The notes under the pieces: generated by a model
The model's input: only the letters and a program-made list of their open reading frames with translations
Databases searched by the model: none
What the model was told of the DNA's origin: nothing
In this document: positions 24,401-36,900 of the stretch, one piece after another
Layout of the letters: every line of letters begins with the position of its first letter
Position numbering within the stretch: the first letter of the stretch is position 1
Assembly (NCBI RefSeq): GCF_035594125.1
Contig: NC_087197.1
Span: 7,672,110-7,736,109 of the forward strand
Source: Scylla paramamosain
Taxonomy: Eukaryota; Arthropoda; Malacostraca; Decapoda; Portunidae
Direction: 5' to 3'
Length of the DNA stretch: 64,000 nt
Position numbers and translations under genes: made by a program

Positions 24401-27400
24401 GTGTTTTTGAGCTTTTTACCTATAAAAAACACGAAAATTGATGCAAAGCACTCTATAATGGGAAAGAAAAGGACATTGCATGAAAAGTGTATCATGAGAG
24501 TTTTATAGTTCAAAAGAACCATAAGGCAAAAAATGCAAAAGCTAGTGTATATGAAGAAGTTTCGTAGATACCAAAATGCTGAAACTCATGAACAACACTC
24601 TTAATTGAGAAGCAAAACAATCTTACTAAATGTGTGTATTTTGAGTGCTTTTTTACATTATTAGTTACCAAAACCCCAAATTACATGCGAAACCAGCTTT
24701 ATGTGGGAAAAAAATGACATTACCAGAAAAATGTCTTTTGAGTGTTTTTGAGTGTGTTAGGCAAAGAAGCACTGAAAAGCAGGGCAATCACATTACATTG
24801 GAATAAAACCAATTTTTAACAAGAACTTGCCTTTAAGTGTATTTGAGCTCCTTATATACCAAAACACTAAAATGCATGCAAAATACACTTTATGGTGAAA
24901 CAATAACATTACCAAAAACATGTATTTTGAGTGTTTTTGATCATGTTACCAATAAAAACGCTTAAATACATGCAAAGAACCCTATTTTTGGGAAATGAAA
25001 GGACATTACGAGAAACGTGTATTATGAGTGCTTTTAAATTCATTAAGTACGAAAAAGCTAATAGCCACAAATTACACTCTTTATTGAGAAAAAATAGATA
25101 AGTAAAAAAAATACGATATTTTTTTTCATTCTTATTCATCTTCACAGGTAACGAGGTGCCAAAACTCGGGCAAAGTTCAGGAAATTATATGTAATAAGAA
25201 CATTATCAAAAAAGTTAAATTTAGCTTTTTTTTCGGACTGTTATGTACCAAACCCCTTAAGTGCATGCAAAGCCACCTATATGGGGAAATTAAACGTGTT
25301 TGCCAGAAAACTGTCTTATGAGTGTTTTTCAGCATGTTAGGAACCAACACGATAAAACCCAAGAAAGTCAATCTATATGGGAATCCAAAACAAAATTACT
25401 GAAAACGTGTCTTTTCGGTGTTTTACGTAGAAAATGCTAAAACGGATGGAAAACAACCAAAATGAAGAAATAGAATAACATTACCAAAAAGGTATATTTT
25501 GAGAGTTTTTTTAATTGTGTATTTTGAGTGTTTTTCACATTCTTAGTTACGAAATTGGCAAATTACATGCGAAACTACCTTTATATGGGAAAAAAAAATG
25601 ACATTACCAGAAAAATGTCTTTTCAGTGTTTTTGAGCGTGATATGCAACAAAGCACTAAAAAGCAGAACAATCACATCACTTGGGAATAAAACCAACTTT
25701 TACGAAGAACATGCCTTTAAGTGTTTTTTAACTCCTTACATACCAAAACGCTAAATTGCATGCAAAACACCCTTTATGGACAAACAGAATAACATTACCA
25801 AAAATATGTATTTTGAGTGTTTTTGATCGTGTTACCTATAAAAACGCTTAAATACATGTAAAGAACCCTATGTTTGTATAAGAAAAGGACATTACGAAAA
25901 TCGTGTATTATGAGTGTTTTTAAGTTCCTTAAGTACCAAAAAGCTAAAACTCACAAATAACACATTATAGAGAGAAAAAAAAATTTGTTATTCATCTTCA
26001 TAGGTACCGAGATACCAAAATTCTGGAAAAATTCAAGGAAATTTTGTAAAAAAGATCATTATAAAAAAATAATTTCAGCATTTTTCCGGAGTTATGTACC
26101 AAACCCTGAAGTGCATGCAAAGCCACCTATATGAAGAATTTACTCAACTTTACCAGAAACCTGTCTTATGAGTGTTTTTTCAGCAATTTCAACAATATTA
26201 CTGAAAACGTGTCTCTTCAGTGATTTACGAAGAAAAACGCTAAAACGGATGCAAACCAAACAATATGAAGAAATAGAATAACATTACCAAAAAGATATAT
26301 TTTGAGTGTTTTTCAGCTTGTTACCTACAAAAAATGCGAAAATGGATGGAAAGCACTCTATATTGGGAAACAAAAGAACATTACGAAAAAAGTGTATAAT
26401 GAGAGTTTTATAGTTTCACACGAACCACAAGGCAAAAAACGCAAAAAACTCGTGTATATAGAGAAGTTTCTTACATACCAAAAGGCTGAAATGCATGAAT
26501 AACACTTTTAATATAGAAACAGAACTACCTTACCAAATCTGTGTTTTTTGAGTGTTTTTCACATTCTTAGTTACGAAAATCCCAAATTACATGCGAAACT
26601 ATCTTTATGTGGGAAAAAAAATTATATTACCAGAAAAGTGTCTTTTGAGTGTTTTTGAGCGTGATATCCAACAAAGCACTAAAAAGCAGAACAATCACAT
26701 TACATGGGAATAAAACCAACTTTTACGAAGAACTTGCCTTTAAGTGTTTTTTTTAACTCCTTACATACCAAAACGCTAAAACGCATGCAAAACACCCTTT
26801 ATGGAGAAACAGAGTAACATTACCAAAAACATGTATTTTGAGTGTTTTTGATCATGTTATTTATAAAAACGCTTAAATACATGCAAAGAACCTTAGGTTT
26901 GGGAAACGAAAGGACATTAAGAGAAACGTGTATTATGAGTGTTTTTATGTTCCTTAAGTACCAAAAAAGCTAAAACCCACAAATAACACTCTTTATAGAG
27001 AAAAAAATAATAATATAAAATAATTTTTTTTTTTTTTTTGTTATTCATCTTCATAGGTACTAAGTTGCCAAAAATCTGGCAATATTCTTTGGGAATCGAA
27101 AACAAAATTACTGAAAACGTGTCTTTTCGGTGTTTTACGTAGAAAAACGCTAAAACGGATGCAAACCAACCAATATGAAGAAATAGAATAACATTATCAA
27201 AAAGGTATATTTTAAGTGTTTTTGAGCTTGTTACCTACAAAAAACGCGAAAATGGATGCAAAGCACTCCTTATTGGGAGAGAAAAGGACATAACGAGAAA
27301 CGAGTATAATGAGTGTCTTATTATTTTTGGGCAAAAGAACTTGTGGTTCACAAGAACCACAACGCAAAAAACGCAAAAATTCGTGTATATAAAGAAGTTT

Positions 27401-28389
27401 CTTAGATACCAAAATGCTGAAACTCATGAATAACAATCTTAATTGGGAAACAGGACAACATTACCAAATGCGTGTATTTTGAGTGTTTTTTCTTAGTTAG
27501 CAAAACCCCAAACAGCATGCAAAAAGTAACTTTATGTGGGAAAAAAATGACATTACCAGAAGTGTCTTTTGAGTGTTTTTTGAGCGTGTTAGGCAATAAA
27601 GCAATAAAAAGCTAGGCAATCATATTACATTGGAATAAAACCAACTTTTACCAAGAACTTGCCTTGAAGTGTTTTTCAGCTCCTTACATACCAAATCGCT
27701 AAAACGCATGCAAAACACTTCTTTATGCAGAAGCAGAATAACATTACCAAAAACAAGTGTTTTTGAGTGTTTTTTATCCTATTACCTATAAAAACGCTTA
27801 AATACATGCAAAGATCCCTATATTTGGGAAAGGAAAGGACATTACGAGAAATGTGTATTATGAATGTTTTGAAGTTCTTTAAGTACCAAAACGTTAAAAC
27901 CTACAAATAACACTCTTTATAGAGAAAAAAAATAAATAAAATAATAGCATTTTTATTTTTTTGTTATTGATGTTCATAGGTACCAAGACGACAAAATTCT
28001 GCCAAAATTCAGGGAAATTATGTGGAAAAATTATGTGGAAAAAGTTACTTTTACCTTTTTTTCGGAGTTATGTACCAAACCATAAAGTGTATCCAAAGTC
28101 ACCTATTTGGGGAAATTTAACGACTTTACAACAAAAGAAACCTATCTTTTTAGAGTGTTTTTTCGCATGTTAGGCACCAAAACGATAGATAATATGAAAG
28201 TCACTCTATATGGAAATCCAAAACAAAATTACTGAAAACGTGTCTTTTAAAAGATTTACGTACAAAAATGCTAAAACGGATGCAAACCAACCAATATGAA
28301 AAAATAGAATAACATTACCAGAAAAGTATATTTTGTGTGTTTTTGAGCTTGTTACATAAAAAAAAGAACTTGCCTTTTAGTGTTTTTGA
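21475..28389 (+). repeat. HOR satellite block 2b
   Basis: Forward HOR units resume with monomer G. Landmarks are at 21898, 23029, 24055, 25147, 26003, 27056 and 27979. Short spacings reflect internal deletions: D joined to F near 25500-25515, and K joined to the end of B near 27075-27090. At about 28355 the altered D is fused directly to H, losing E to G, just before the second inversion joint. No gene is seen. Confidence 0.92.
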
Positions 28390-28629
28390 CACGCATTTAG
28401 TAAGGTTGTTCTGTTTCTCAATTAATAGTGTTATTCATGAGTTTCAGCATTTTGGTATCTACGAAAATTCTCCATATACACGAGTTTTTGCGTTTTTTGC
28501 CTTGTGGTTTTTTTTTTTTTAACTATAAAACATTCATTATACACTTTTCTTGCAATGTCCCTTTGTTTCCCAATAGAGAGTGCTTTGTATCAATTTTTGC
28601 GTTTTTTTGTAGGTAACAAGCTCAAAAAC
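28390..28629 (-). repeat. Inverted satellite segment 2, left part
   Basis: Reverse-oriented F start, half-E, E and most of D, entered through the same TTTTTGACACGCATTTAG joint as at 21167 and 63728. It is cut at about 28629 by the LINE insertion. An ATG-initiated open frame starting at 28504 in this satellite runs by chance into the LINE frame. It should not be taken as the LINE start. Confidence 0.87.
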
Positions 28630-31504
28630 CCTAAGTGTCTTGACACCCCCCTCAACTTTTTCTTCATTAACTTCTGCAACATTCGCGTTCTAAGATCTAA
28701 TTTTCAATCTGTAGAACACCACCTCTCCTCTTCTAAACCTCATCTTCTTTTCCTCACTGAAACTCAGGTGTCTGAGGCAACTGACAGTAGCCCCTTTTCT
28801 GTTCCCTCCTACTTTCTCTATCCTCATTTTCGATCCAAAGCTGGATGCTGCGTTTATGTGCGCAATGACTTAACCTGCTCTCGTGCCCACGCTCTTGAAT
28901 CTTCCGAGTTTTCCACCATCTGGCTACGACTACAGAGTCATTCTCATACTAAATTTATCTGTGCTGTATACCTCTCTCCTAACTCCTCTGACTATAAGAA
29001 ATTCTTTGACTACTTAACTTCCAAAGTGGAGCACATTCTGACCCTCTTCCCTTTTGCAGAGATCTCCATTCTTGGAGACTTCAATGTTCACCACTAGCTT
29101 TGGCTTTCCTCTCCCTTCACTGACCATCCTGGTGAACTAGCCTACAACTTTGCTATCCTCCATGACCTAGAGCAATTGGTGCAACACCCTACTCGTATTC
29201 CTGACCGTCTTGGAGATACGCCCAACATTCTTGACCTTTTCCTGACCTCTAATCCTTCTGCTTATGCTGTCACCCTTTCTTCTCCGTTGGGCTCCTCCGA
29301 TCACAATCTCATATCTTTATCTTGTCCTATCACTCCAATCCCTCCTCAGGATCCCCCTAAGCGAAGGTGCCTCTGGCGTTTTGCCTCTGCTAGTTGGGGG
29401 GACCTGAGGAGGTATTTTGCTGATTTTCCTTGGAATGACTACTGCTTCCGTGTCAGAGACCCGTCTTTGTGTGCTGAGCGCATAACAGAGGTGATAGTGT
29501 CTGGCATGGAGGCGTACATTCCTCACTCTTTTTCTCGTCCTAAACCTTCTAAACCTTGGTTTAACACAGCTTGTTCTCGTGCTATACATGATAGAGAGGT
29601 GGCCCACAAAAGGTACTTAAGCCTTCCATCACCAGAATCTCATGCACTTTATATTTCTGCCCGGAACCATGCCAAGTCTGTTCTCCAACTAGCCAAAAAC
29701 TCCTTCATTAACAGAAAATGTCAAAACCTTTCAAGATCTAACTCCCCTCGTGATTTCTGGCATCTAGCCAAAAATATCTCCAATAACTTTGCTTCTTCTT
29801 CTTTCCCTCCTCTACTTCAACCAGATGGCACCACTGCTATCACGTCTATTTCTAAAGCTGAACTCTTTGCTCAAACCTTTGCTAAAAACTCTACCTTGGA
29901 CGATTCTGGGCTTGTTCCTCCCTCTCCTCCACCCTCTGACTACTTCATGCCACGTATTAAAATTCTTCGTAATGATGTTTTCCATGCCCTCGCTGGTCTA
30001 AACCCTCGGAAGGCTTATGGACCTGATGGGGTCCCTCCTATTGTTCTCCGAAACTGTGCCTCCGTGCCTGCACCTTGCCTAGTCAAACTCTTTCAGCTCT
30101 GTCTGTCAACATCTACCTTTCCTTCTTGCTGGAAGTTTGCCTACATTCAACCTGTTCCTAAAAAGGGTGACCGCTCTAATCCCTCAAACTACCGTCCTAT
30201 TGCTTTAATTTCCTGCTTATCTAAAGTTTTTGAATCTATCCTCAACAGGAAGATTCTTAAACATCTATCACTTCACAACCTTCTATCTGATCGCCAGTAT
30301 GGGTTCCGTCAAGGCCGCTCTACTGGTGATCTTCTGGCTTTCCTTACTGAGTCTTGGTCATCCTCTTTTAGAGACTTTGGTGAAACTTTTGCTGTTGCCT
30401 TGGACATATCAAAAGCCTTTGATAGAGTCTGGCACAAAGCTTTGATTTCCAAACTACCCTCCTACGGTTTCTATCCTTCTCTCTGTAACTTCATCTCAAG
30501 TTTCCTTTCTGACCGTTCTATTGCTGCTGTGGTAGACGGTCACTGTTCTTCTCCTAAATCTATTAACAGTGGTGTTCCTCAGGGTTCTGTCCTGTCACCC
30601 ACTCTCTTCTTATTATTCATTAATGATCTTCTAAACCAAACTTCTTGTCCTATCCACTCCTATGCTGATGATACCACCCTGCACTTTTCCACGTCTTTTC
30701 ATAGACGTCCAACCCTTCAGGAGGTAAACATATCACGCAGGGAAGCCACAGAACGCCTGACTTCTGATCTTTCTAAAATTTCTGATTGGGGCAGAGCAAA
30801 CTTGGTATTGTTCAATGCCTCAAAAACTCAATTCCTCCATCTATCAACTCGACACAATCTTCCAGACAACTATCCCCTCTTCTTCAATGACACTCAACTG
30901 TCCCCCTCTTCTACACTGAACATCCTCGGTCTGTCCTTTACTTATAATCTGAACTGGAAACTTCACATCTCATCTCTAGCTAAAACAGCTTCTATGAAGT
31001 TAGGTGTTCTGAGACGTCTCCGCCAGTTTTTCTCACCCCCCCAGCTGCTAACTCTGTACAAGGGCCTTATCCGTCCATGTATGGAGTATGCTTCACATGT
31101 CTGGGGGGGGTTCCACTCATACTGCTCTTCTAGACAGGGTGGAATCAAAAGCTTTTCGTCTCATCAACTCCTCTCCTCTAACTGACTGTCTTCAGCCCCT
31201 CTCTCACCGCCGCAATGTTGCATATCTAGCTGTCTTCTACCGCTATTTTCATGCCAACTGCTCTTCTGATCTTGCTAACTGCATGCCTCCCCTCCTTCCG
31301 CGGCCTCGCTGCACAAGACTTTCTTCTTTCTCTCACCCCTATTCTGTCCACCTCTCTAACGCAAGAGTTAACCAGTATTCTCAATCATTCATCCCTTTCT
31401 CTGGTAAACTCTGGAACTCCCTGCCTTCTTCTGTATTTCCACCTTCCTATGACTTGAATTCCTTCAAGAGGGAGGTTTCAAGACACTTATCCACCAATTT
31501 TTGA
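28630..31504 (+). pseudogene. LINE endonuclease-reverse transcriptase, inactivated
   Basis: Would nick target DNA and reverse-transcribe the element RNA in place. Counting codons from 28630: the APE-type endonuclease covers about codons 9-232, with CNIR near codon 16, LTET, AVYLSPNS, GDFN near 149 and SDH near 223. The reverse transcriptase follows, with YGPDG near 463, NYRPI near 520, [11 protein letters not shown] near 591, VPQGS near 649 and the catalytic YADD at 30661-30672 (about 678). The C-terminal region has [13 protein letters not shown] and a conserved tail ending at TGA 31502-31504. Two lesions are visible: an in-frame TAG at 29095-29097 just after GDFN, with coding continuing in the same frame, and a +1 shift at a run of eight Gs (31103-31110), after which the C-terminal part reads in the next frame. 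No start codon belonging to the element is seen. The active-site residues of both domains otherwise look intact. Confidence 0.9.
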
Positions 31505-31609
31505 CCACTGCTTTGACCCTTTTATGGGACTGGCATTTCAGTGGGCATTTTTTTTTATTAGATTTTTGTTGCCCTTGGCCAGTATCCTTCCTACATAAAA
31601 AAAAAAAAA
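31505..31609 (+). other. LINE 3' untranslated region and poly-A tail
   Basis: Short stretch after the TGA stop: CCACTGCTTTGACCC-like sequence, a T-run, TTGCCCTTGGCCAGTATCC and then a 13-A tail at 31597-31609. The tail is followed immediately by CACTCAAAATATAC of the inverted satellite. A poly-A end fits target-primed reverse transcription. Confidence 0.75.
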
Positions 31610-31851
31610 CACTCAAAATATACATTTTTGGTAAAGTTTTTCTGCTTCTTGATATTGGTTGGTTTGCATCAGTTTTAGCGTTTTTCTACGTAAAACACTG
31701 AGAAGACACGTTTTCAGTAATTTTCTTTTGGATTCCCACATAGAGTGAGTTCCTTATTATTTATCATTTTGATGCCTAACATGCTGAAAAACACTCAAAA
31801 GACAGATTTCTGGTAAGGTCTTTAATTTCCTCATATGCGAGGCCTTGCATG
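31610..31851 (-). repeat. Inverted satellite segment 2, right part
   Basis: Continues the reverse-oriented satellite after the LINE: start of D, C, B and the end of L inverted, ending at TTGCATG before forward G (GTCTTTTGAGTG). The left and right parts together make about 482 bp, which fits the L-end to F-start span of a normal HOR unit. So the LINE entered without a large deletion. Confidence 0.88.
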
Positions 31852-33810
31852 TCTTTTGAGTGTTTTTGAACGTGTTGCGCAATAAAGCACTAAAAGGAAG
31901 GGCAATCACATTACATGGGAATAAAGCCAAATTTTACCAAGAACTTGCCATTAAGTGTTTTTTGAGCTCCTTACATACCAAAACGCTAAAACGCCTGCAA
32001 AATACATTTGATGGAGAAACAGAATAATATTACCAAATCCATGTATTTTGAGTGTTTTTGATCATGTTATCTATAAAAACACTTAAATACATGCAAAGAA
32101 CCTTATGTTTGGGAAACGAAAGGACATTACGAGAAACGTGTATTATGAGTGTTTTTTAAGTTCCTTCAGTACCTAAAAGCTAAAACCCACAATAACACTC
32201 TTTATTTAGAAAAAAAAAATATTAAACAAAAAATAAAAAAATAGGATTTTTTTTTTTTTTGTTATTTATCTTTATAGGTACCGAGATGCCAAAATTCTGC
32301 CAAAATTCAGGGAATTTATTTGGAAAAAAGAACATTAACAAAAAAGTTAATTATAGCTTTTTTTTCGGATTGTTATGTACCAAACCCTAAAGTGCTTGCA
32401 AAGCCACCTATATAAAGAAGTTAAGCGACTTTACCAGACCCCTGTCTTTTAAGTGTTTTTCAGCATGTTAGGCACCAAAACGATAAATAATATGGAAGTC
32501 AGTCAATATGTGAATCCAAAAGAAAATTACTGAAAACGTGTCTTTTCAGTGTTTTACGTAGAAAAACGTTAAAGCGGATGCAAACTAACCTATATGAAGA
32601 AATAGAATAACATTACCAAAAAGATATATTTGAGTGTTTTTGAGCTTGTTACCTACAAAAAAATGCAAAAATGGATGTAAAGCACTCTATATTAGGAAAC
32701 AAAAGGACATTACGAGAAACGTGTATAATGAGTGTTTTATAGTTTTAAAAGAACCACAAGGCAATAAACGCAAAAACTCGTGTATATAGAGAAATTTCTT
32801 ACATAGAAAAAAAGATGAAATGCATGAATAACACTTTTAATCGATAAACAGAACTACCTTACCAAATTGTGTATTTTGAGTGTTTTTCACATTCGTAGTT
32901 ACGAAAATGCCAAATTACATGCGAAACTACCTTCATATGGGGAAAAAAAAATGACTACCAAAAAAGTGTCTTTTTAGTGTTTTTCAGCGTGATATGCAAC
33001 AAAGCACTAAAAAGCACAACAATCACATTACATGGGAATAAAACCAACTTTTACGAAGAACTTGCCTTTAAGTGTTTTTTAACTCCTTACATACCAAATC
33101 GCTAAAACGCATGCAAAACACCCTTTATGGAGAAAAAGAATAACATTACGAAAAACATGTATTTTGAGTGTTTTTGATCATGTTACCTATAAAAACGCTT
33201 AAATACATGTAAAGAACCCTATGTTTGTATAACAAAAGGACATTACGAAAATCTTGTATTATGAGTGTTTTTAAGTTCCTTAAGTACCAAAAAGCTAAAA
33301 CCCACAAATAACACTCTTTATAGAGAGAATTTTTTTTTTGTTATTTATCTTCATAGGTACCGAGATGCCAAAATTCTGGCAAAATTCATGGAAATTAAAA
33401 AAAAAAAAAAAAAAAAATCATCATAAAAAAATAATATTAGATTTAGTTATGTACAAACCCTGAAGTGCAGGAAAATCTTCCTATATGTGGAAATTACACG
33501 AATTTACCAGAAACCTGTCTTTTGAGTGTTTTTCAGCAATTGCAAAAATATTACTGAAAACGTGTCTTTCAGTGATTTACGAAGAAAAACGCTAAAACGG
33601 ATGTAAACCAACCAATATGGAGAAATAGAATAACATTACCAAAAAGATATATTTTGATGTGTTTTTGAGCTTGTTACCTACAAAAAATGCAAAAATGGAT
33701 GGAAAGCACTTTATATTGGCAAAGAAAAGGACATTACGAGAAACGTGTATGAGTGTTTTATAGTTTGACAAGAACCACAAGGTAAAAAACTCAAAAACTC
33801 GTGTACATAA

Positions 33811-33975
33811 AGAAGTTTCTGACATACCAAAAAGATGAAACTCATGAATAACACTTTTAATTTTGAAACAGAAATACCTTACCAAATGTGTGTATTAGAA
33901 AAGTTTCTTACATACCAAAATGCTGAAAATCATGAATAACACTTTTAATTAAGAAATAGAACAACCTTACCAAAT
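33811..33975 (+). repeat. 88-bp half-E/F-start duplication, copy 2
   Basis: TTCT(G/T)ACATACC occurs at 33817 and again at 33905, the same 88-bp tandem duplication as at 17234/17322. The neighbouring D and E monomers share its diagnostic changes. Confidence 0.8.
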
Positions 33976-36900
33976 GCCTGTGTTTTGTGTTTTTTTTTTC
34001 ACATTCTTAGTTACCAAAACCCCAAATTCCATGCAAAACTAGCTTTATGTGGGAAAACAAATAATATTACCAGAAAAGTGTCATTTGAGTGTTTTTGAGC
34101 GTGTTAGGCAATAATGCACTAAAAAGCAAGGCAATCACATTATATGGGAATAAAAACAACTTTTACCAAAAACTTGCCTTTAAGTGTTTTTGAGCTCATT
34201 ACATACCAAAACGCTAAAATGCATGCAAAACACCTTTTATGGAGAAACAAAATAAGATTACCAAAAACATATATTTTGAGTGTTTTTGATCATGTTATCT
34301 ATAAAAACGCTCAAATACATGCAAAGAACCTTATGTTTGCGAAACGAAAGGACACTACGAGAAATGTGTATTATAGGTGTTTTTAATTTCCTTAAGTACC
34401 AAAAAGCTAAAACCCACAAATAAGACTTTATTTAGAAAAAAAAAGTAAGAAAATGAAAAAATAGGATTTTTTTTTTTTTGTTATTCATCTTCATATGTAC
34501 CAAGATGCCAAAATTCTGGGAAAATTCAGGACTATTATATGATAAAAGAAAATTATCAAAAAAGTTAGTTTTAGCTTTTTTCGGACTGTTATGTACCAAA
34601 CCCTAAAGTGCATCCAAAGACTCCTATATGAGGAAATTAAACGATCTTAACAGAAATCTGTTTTTTGAGTGTTTTTCAGCATGTTAGGCACCAAAACGAT
34701 AAATAATAAGGAACTCACTCTATATGAGAATCCAAAACAAAATTCCTGAAAACATGTTTTTTATGTGTTTTACGTAGAAAAAACGCTAAAACGGATGCAA
34801 ACCAACCAATATCAAGAAATAGAAAAACATTACCAAAAACGTATATTTTGAATGTTTTTCAGCTTGTTACCTACAATAAACGCGAAAATTGATGCAAAGC
34901 ACTCTATATCAGAAAACAAAAGGACTTTGCAAGAAAAGTATATAATAAGTTTTTTTTATAGTTCAAAAGAACCAAAAGGCTGAAAACACAAAAACTCGTG
35001 TATATGGAGAAGGTTCCTAGATACCAAAATGCTGAAACTCATGAATAACCTTCTTAATTGAGAAACAGAACAACCTTAATAAATGTGTGTATCTTGAGTG
35101 CTTTTCACATTCTTAGTTACCAAAACCCCAAATTGCATGCTAAACAACCTTTATGTGAGAAAAAAATGACATTACCAGAAAAGTTTCTGAGCGTGATAGG
35201 CAATAAAGCACTAAAAAGCAGGGCAATCATATTACATTGGAATAACACCAATTTATACCAAAAACTTGCGTTTAAGTGTTTTTGAGCTCCTTATATACCA
35301 AACCGCTAAAACGCATGCAAAACAAACTTTATGGAGAAACAGAACAACATTACCAAAAAATTGTATTTTGAATGTTTTTGATCATGTTATCTATAAAAAC
35401 GCTTAAATAAAGAACATTATGTTTGGGATACAAAAGGACATTACGAGAAACTTGTATTATGTGTTTTTTTTTTTATTTCCTTAAGTACCAAAAAGCTAAA
35501 ACCCACAAATAAAACTCTTTATTTAGAAAATAAAAAATAAAAAAATAAAAAAATAGGAATATTTATTTATTTTTTTTTATTCATATTCATAGGTACCGAG
35601 ATGCCAAAATTCTGGCAATAAAAGAATATTATCAAAAAAGTTAATTTCAGCTTTTTTTTCGGTCTGTTATGTACCAAACCCTAAAGTGCATGCAAAGCCT
35701 CCTATAATAGGAAATTAAACGACCTTACCAGAAATCTGTGTTTTGAGTGTTTTTTTAGCATGTTAGCCAGTAAAACGATAAATAATAAGGAACTCACTCT
35801 ATATGGAAATCCAAAACAAAGTTACTGAAAACGTGTCTTCTCAGTGTTTTACGTAGAAAAACGATAAAACGGATGCAAAGCAACCAATATCAAGAAATTG
35901 AAAAACGTTACTAAAAAGATATATTTTGAGTGTTTTTCAGCTTTTTACCTACAAAATACGCGAAAATTGATGCAAAGCACTCTATATTGGGAAACAATAG
36001 GACATTGCAAGAAAAGTGTATAATGAGTGTTTTATAGTTCAAAAGAACCACAAGGCAAAAAACGCAAAATCTCGTGTATATGGAGAGGTTTCCTAGATAC
36101 AAAAATGCTAAAACTCCTAATTGAGAAACAGAACAACCTTAACAAATGCGTGTATTTTGAGTGCTTTTCATATTCTTAGTTACCAAAATGGAAATTGCAT
36201 GCGAAAATAGATTTGTGGGAAAAAAAAAAGACTTTACCAGAAAAATGTCTTTTGAGTGTTTTTGAGCGTCATAGGCAATAAAGCACTAAAAAGGAGGGCA
36301 ATCACATTACATTGGAGGAAAACGCATTTTTACCAAGAACTTGCCTTTAAGTATTTTTGAGCTCCTTATAAACCAAAACACTAAAACGCATGCAAAACAC
36401 TCTTTATGGTTAAACAGAATAACATTACCAAAAACATGTATTTTGAGTGTTTTTGATCATGTTACCAATAAAAACGCTTAAATACATGCAAAGAACACTA
36501 TTTTTGGGAAATGAAAGGAGATTACGAGAAACGTGTATTATGAGTGTTTTTAAGTTCATTAATTACCAAAAAGGTAAAAGCCCAAAATAACATTTTTTAT
36601 TGAGAAACAATAAATAAAAAAAAATACAATATTTTTTTTTCTTTCGAATTCATATTCACAGGTACCGAAATGCCAAATTTTGGGCAAAATTCAGGAAATT
36701 ATGTGAGATAAGATCATTATCAAAAAAGTTATATTTGTTTTTTTTTTTTTTTTCGGACTGTTATGTACCAAACCCCTAAAGTGCATGCAAAGCCACCTGT
36801 ATGGGGAAATTAAACGTCTTTGCCAGAAAACGGTCTTATGAGTGTTTTTCAGCATGTTAGGAACCAACACGATAAATAACATGAAAGTCAATCTATATGG

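Larger units (their letters stand above)
28630..31609 (+). mobile_element. Non-LTR retrotransposon (Jockey/CR1-like LINE), 5'-truncated
   Basis: About 3.0 kb of ordinary-composition, C/T-rich sequence inside A/T-rich satellite. It contains an endonuclease-reverse transcriptase reading frame, a 3' untranslated stretch of about 90 bp and a poly-A tail at 31597-31609. No ORF1 (gag-like) is present and the frame begins inside the N-terminal part of the endonuclease, so the copy is 5'-truncated or begins at an internal point. It interrupts an inverted satellite segment: the related copy at about 63935-63950 shows the uninterrupted sequence (CAAAAACACTCAAAATATAC). The target duplication, if any, is the short AAAAAC at 28624-28629 against the tail end, which cannot be told apart from the poly-A. 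The relatively intact frame suggests insertion after much of the array had formed. Confidence 0.93.

Noticed and set aside
28504..28641. ATG at 28504 as a start for the LINE endonuclease
   Set aside because: It lies in inverted satellite upstream of the insertion border. The frame is open into the LINE only by chance.
29317..29607. Antisense and alternate-frame open frames within the LINE
   Set aside because: Shadows of the endonuclease-RT coding strand, with no family features.
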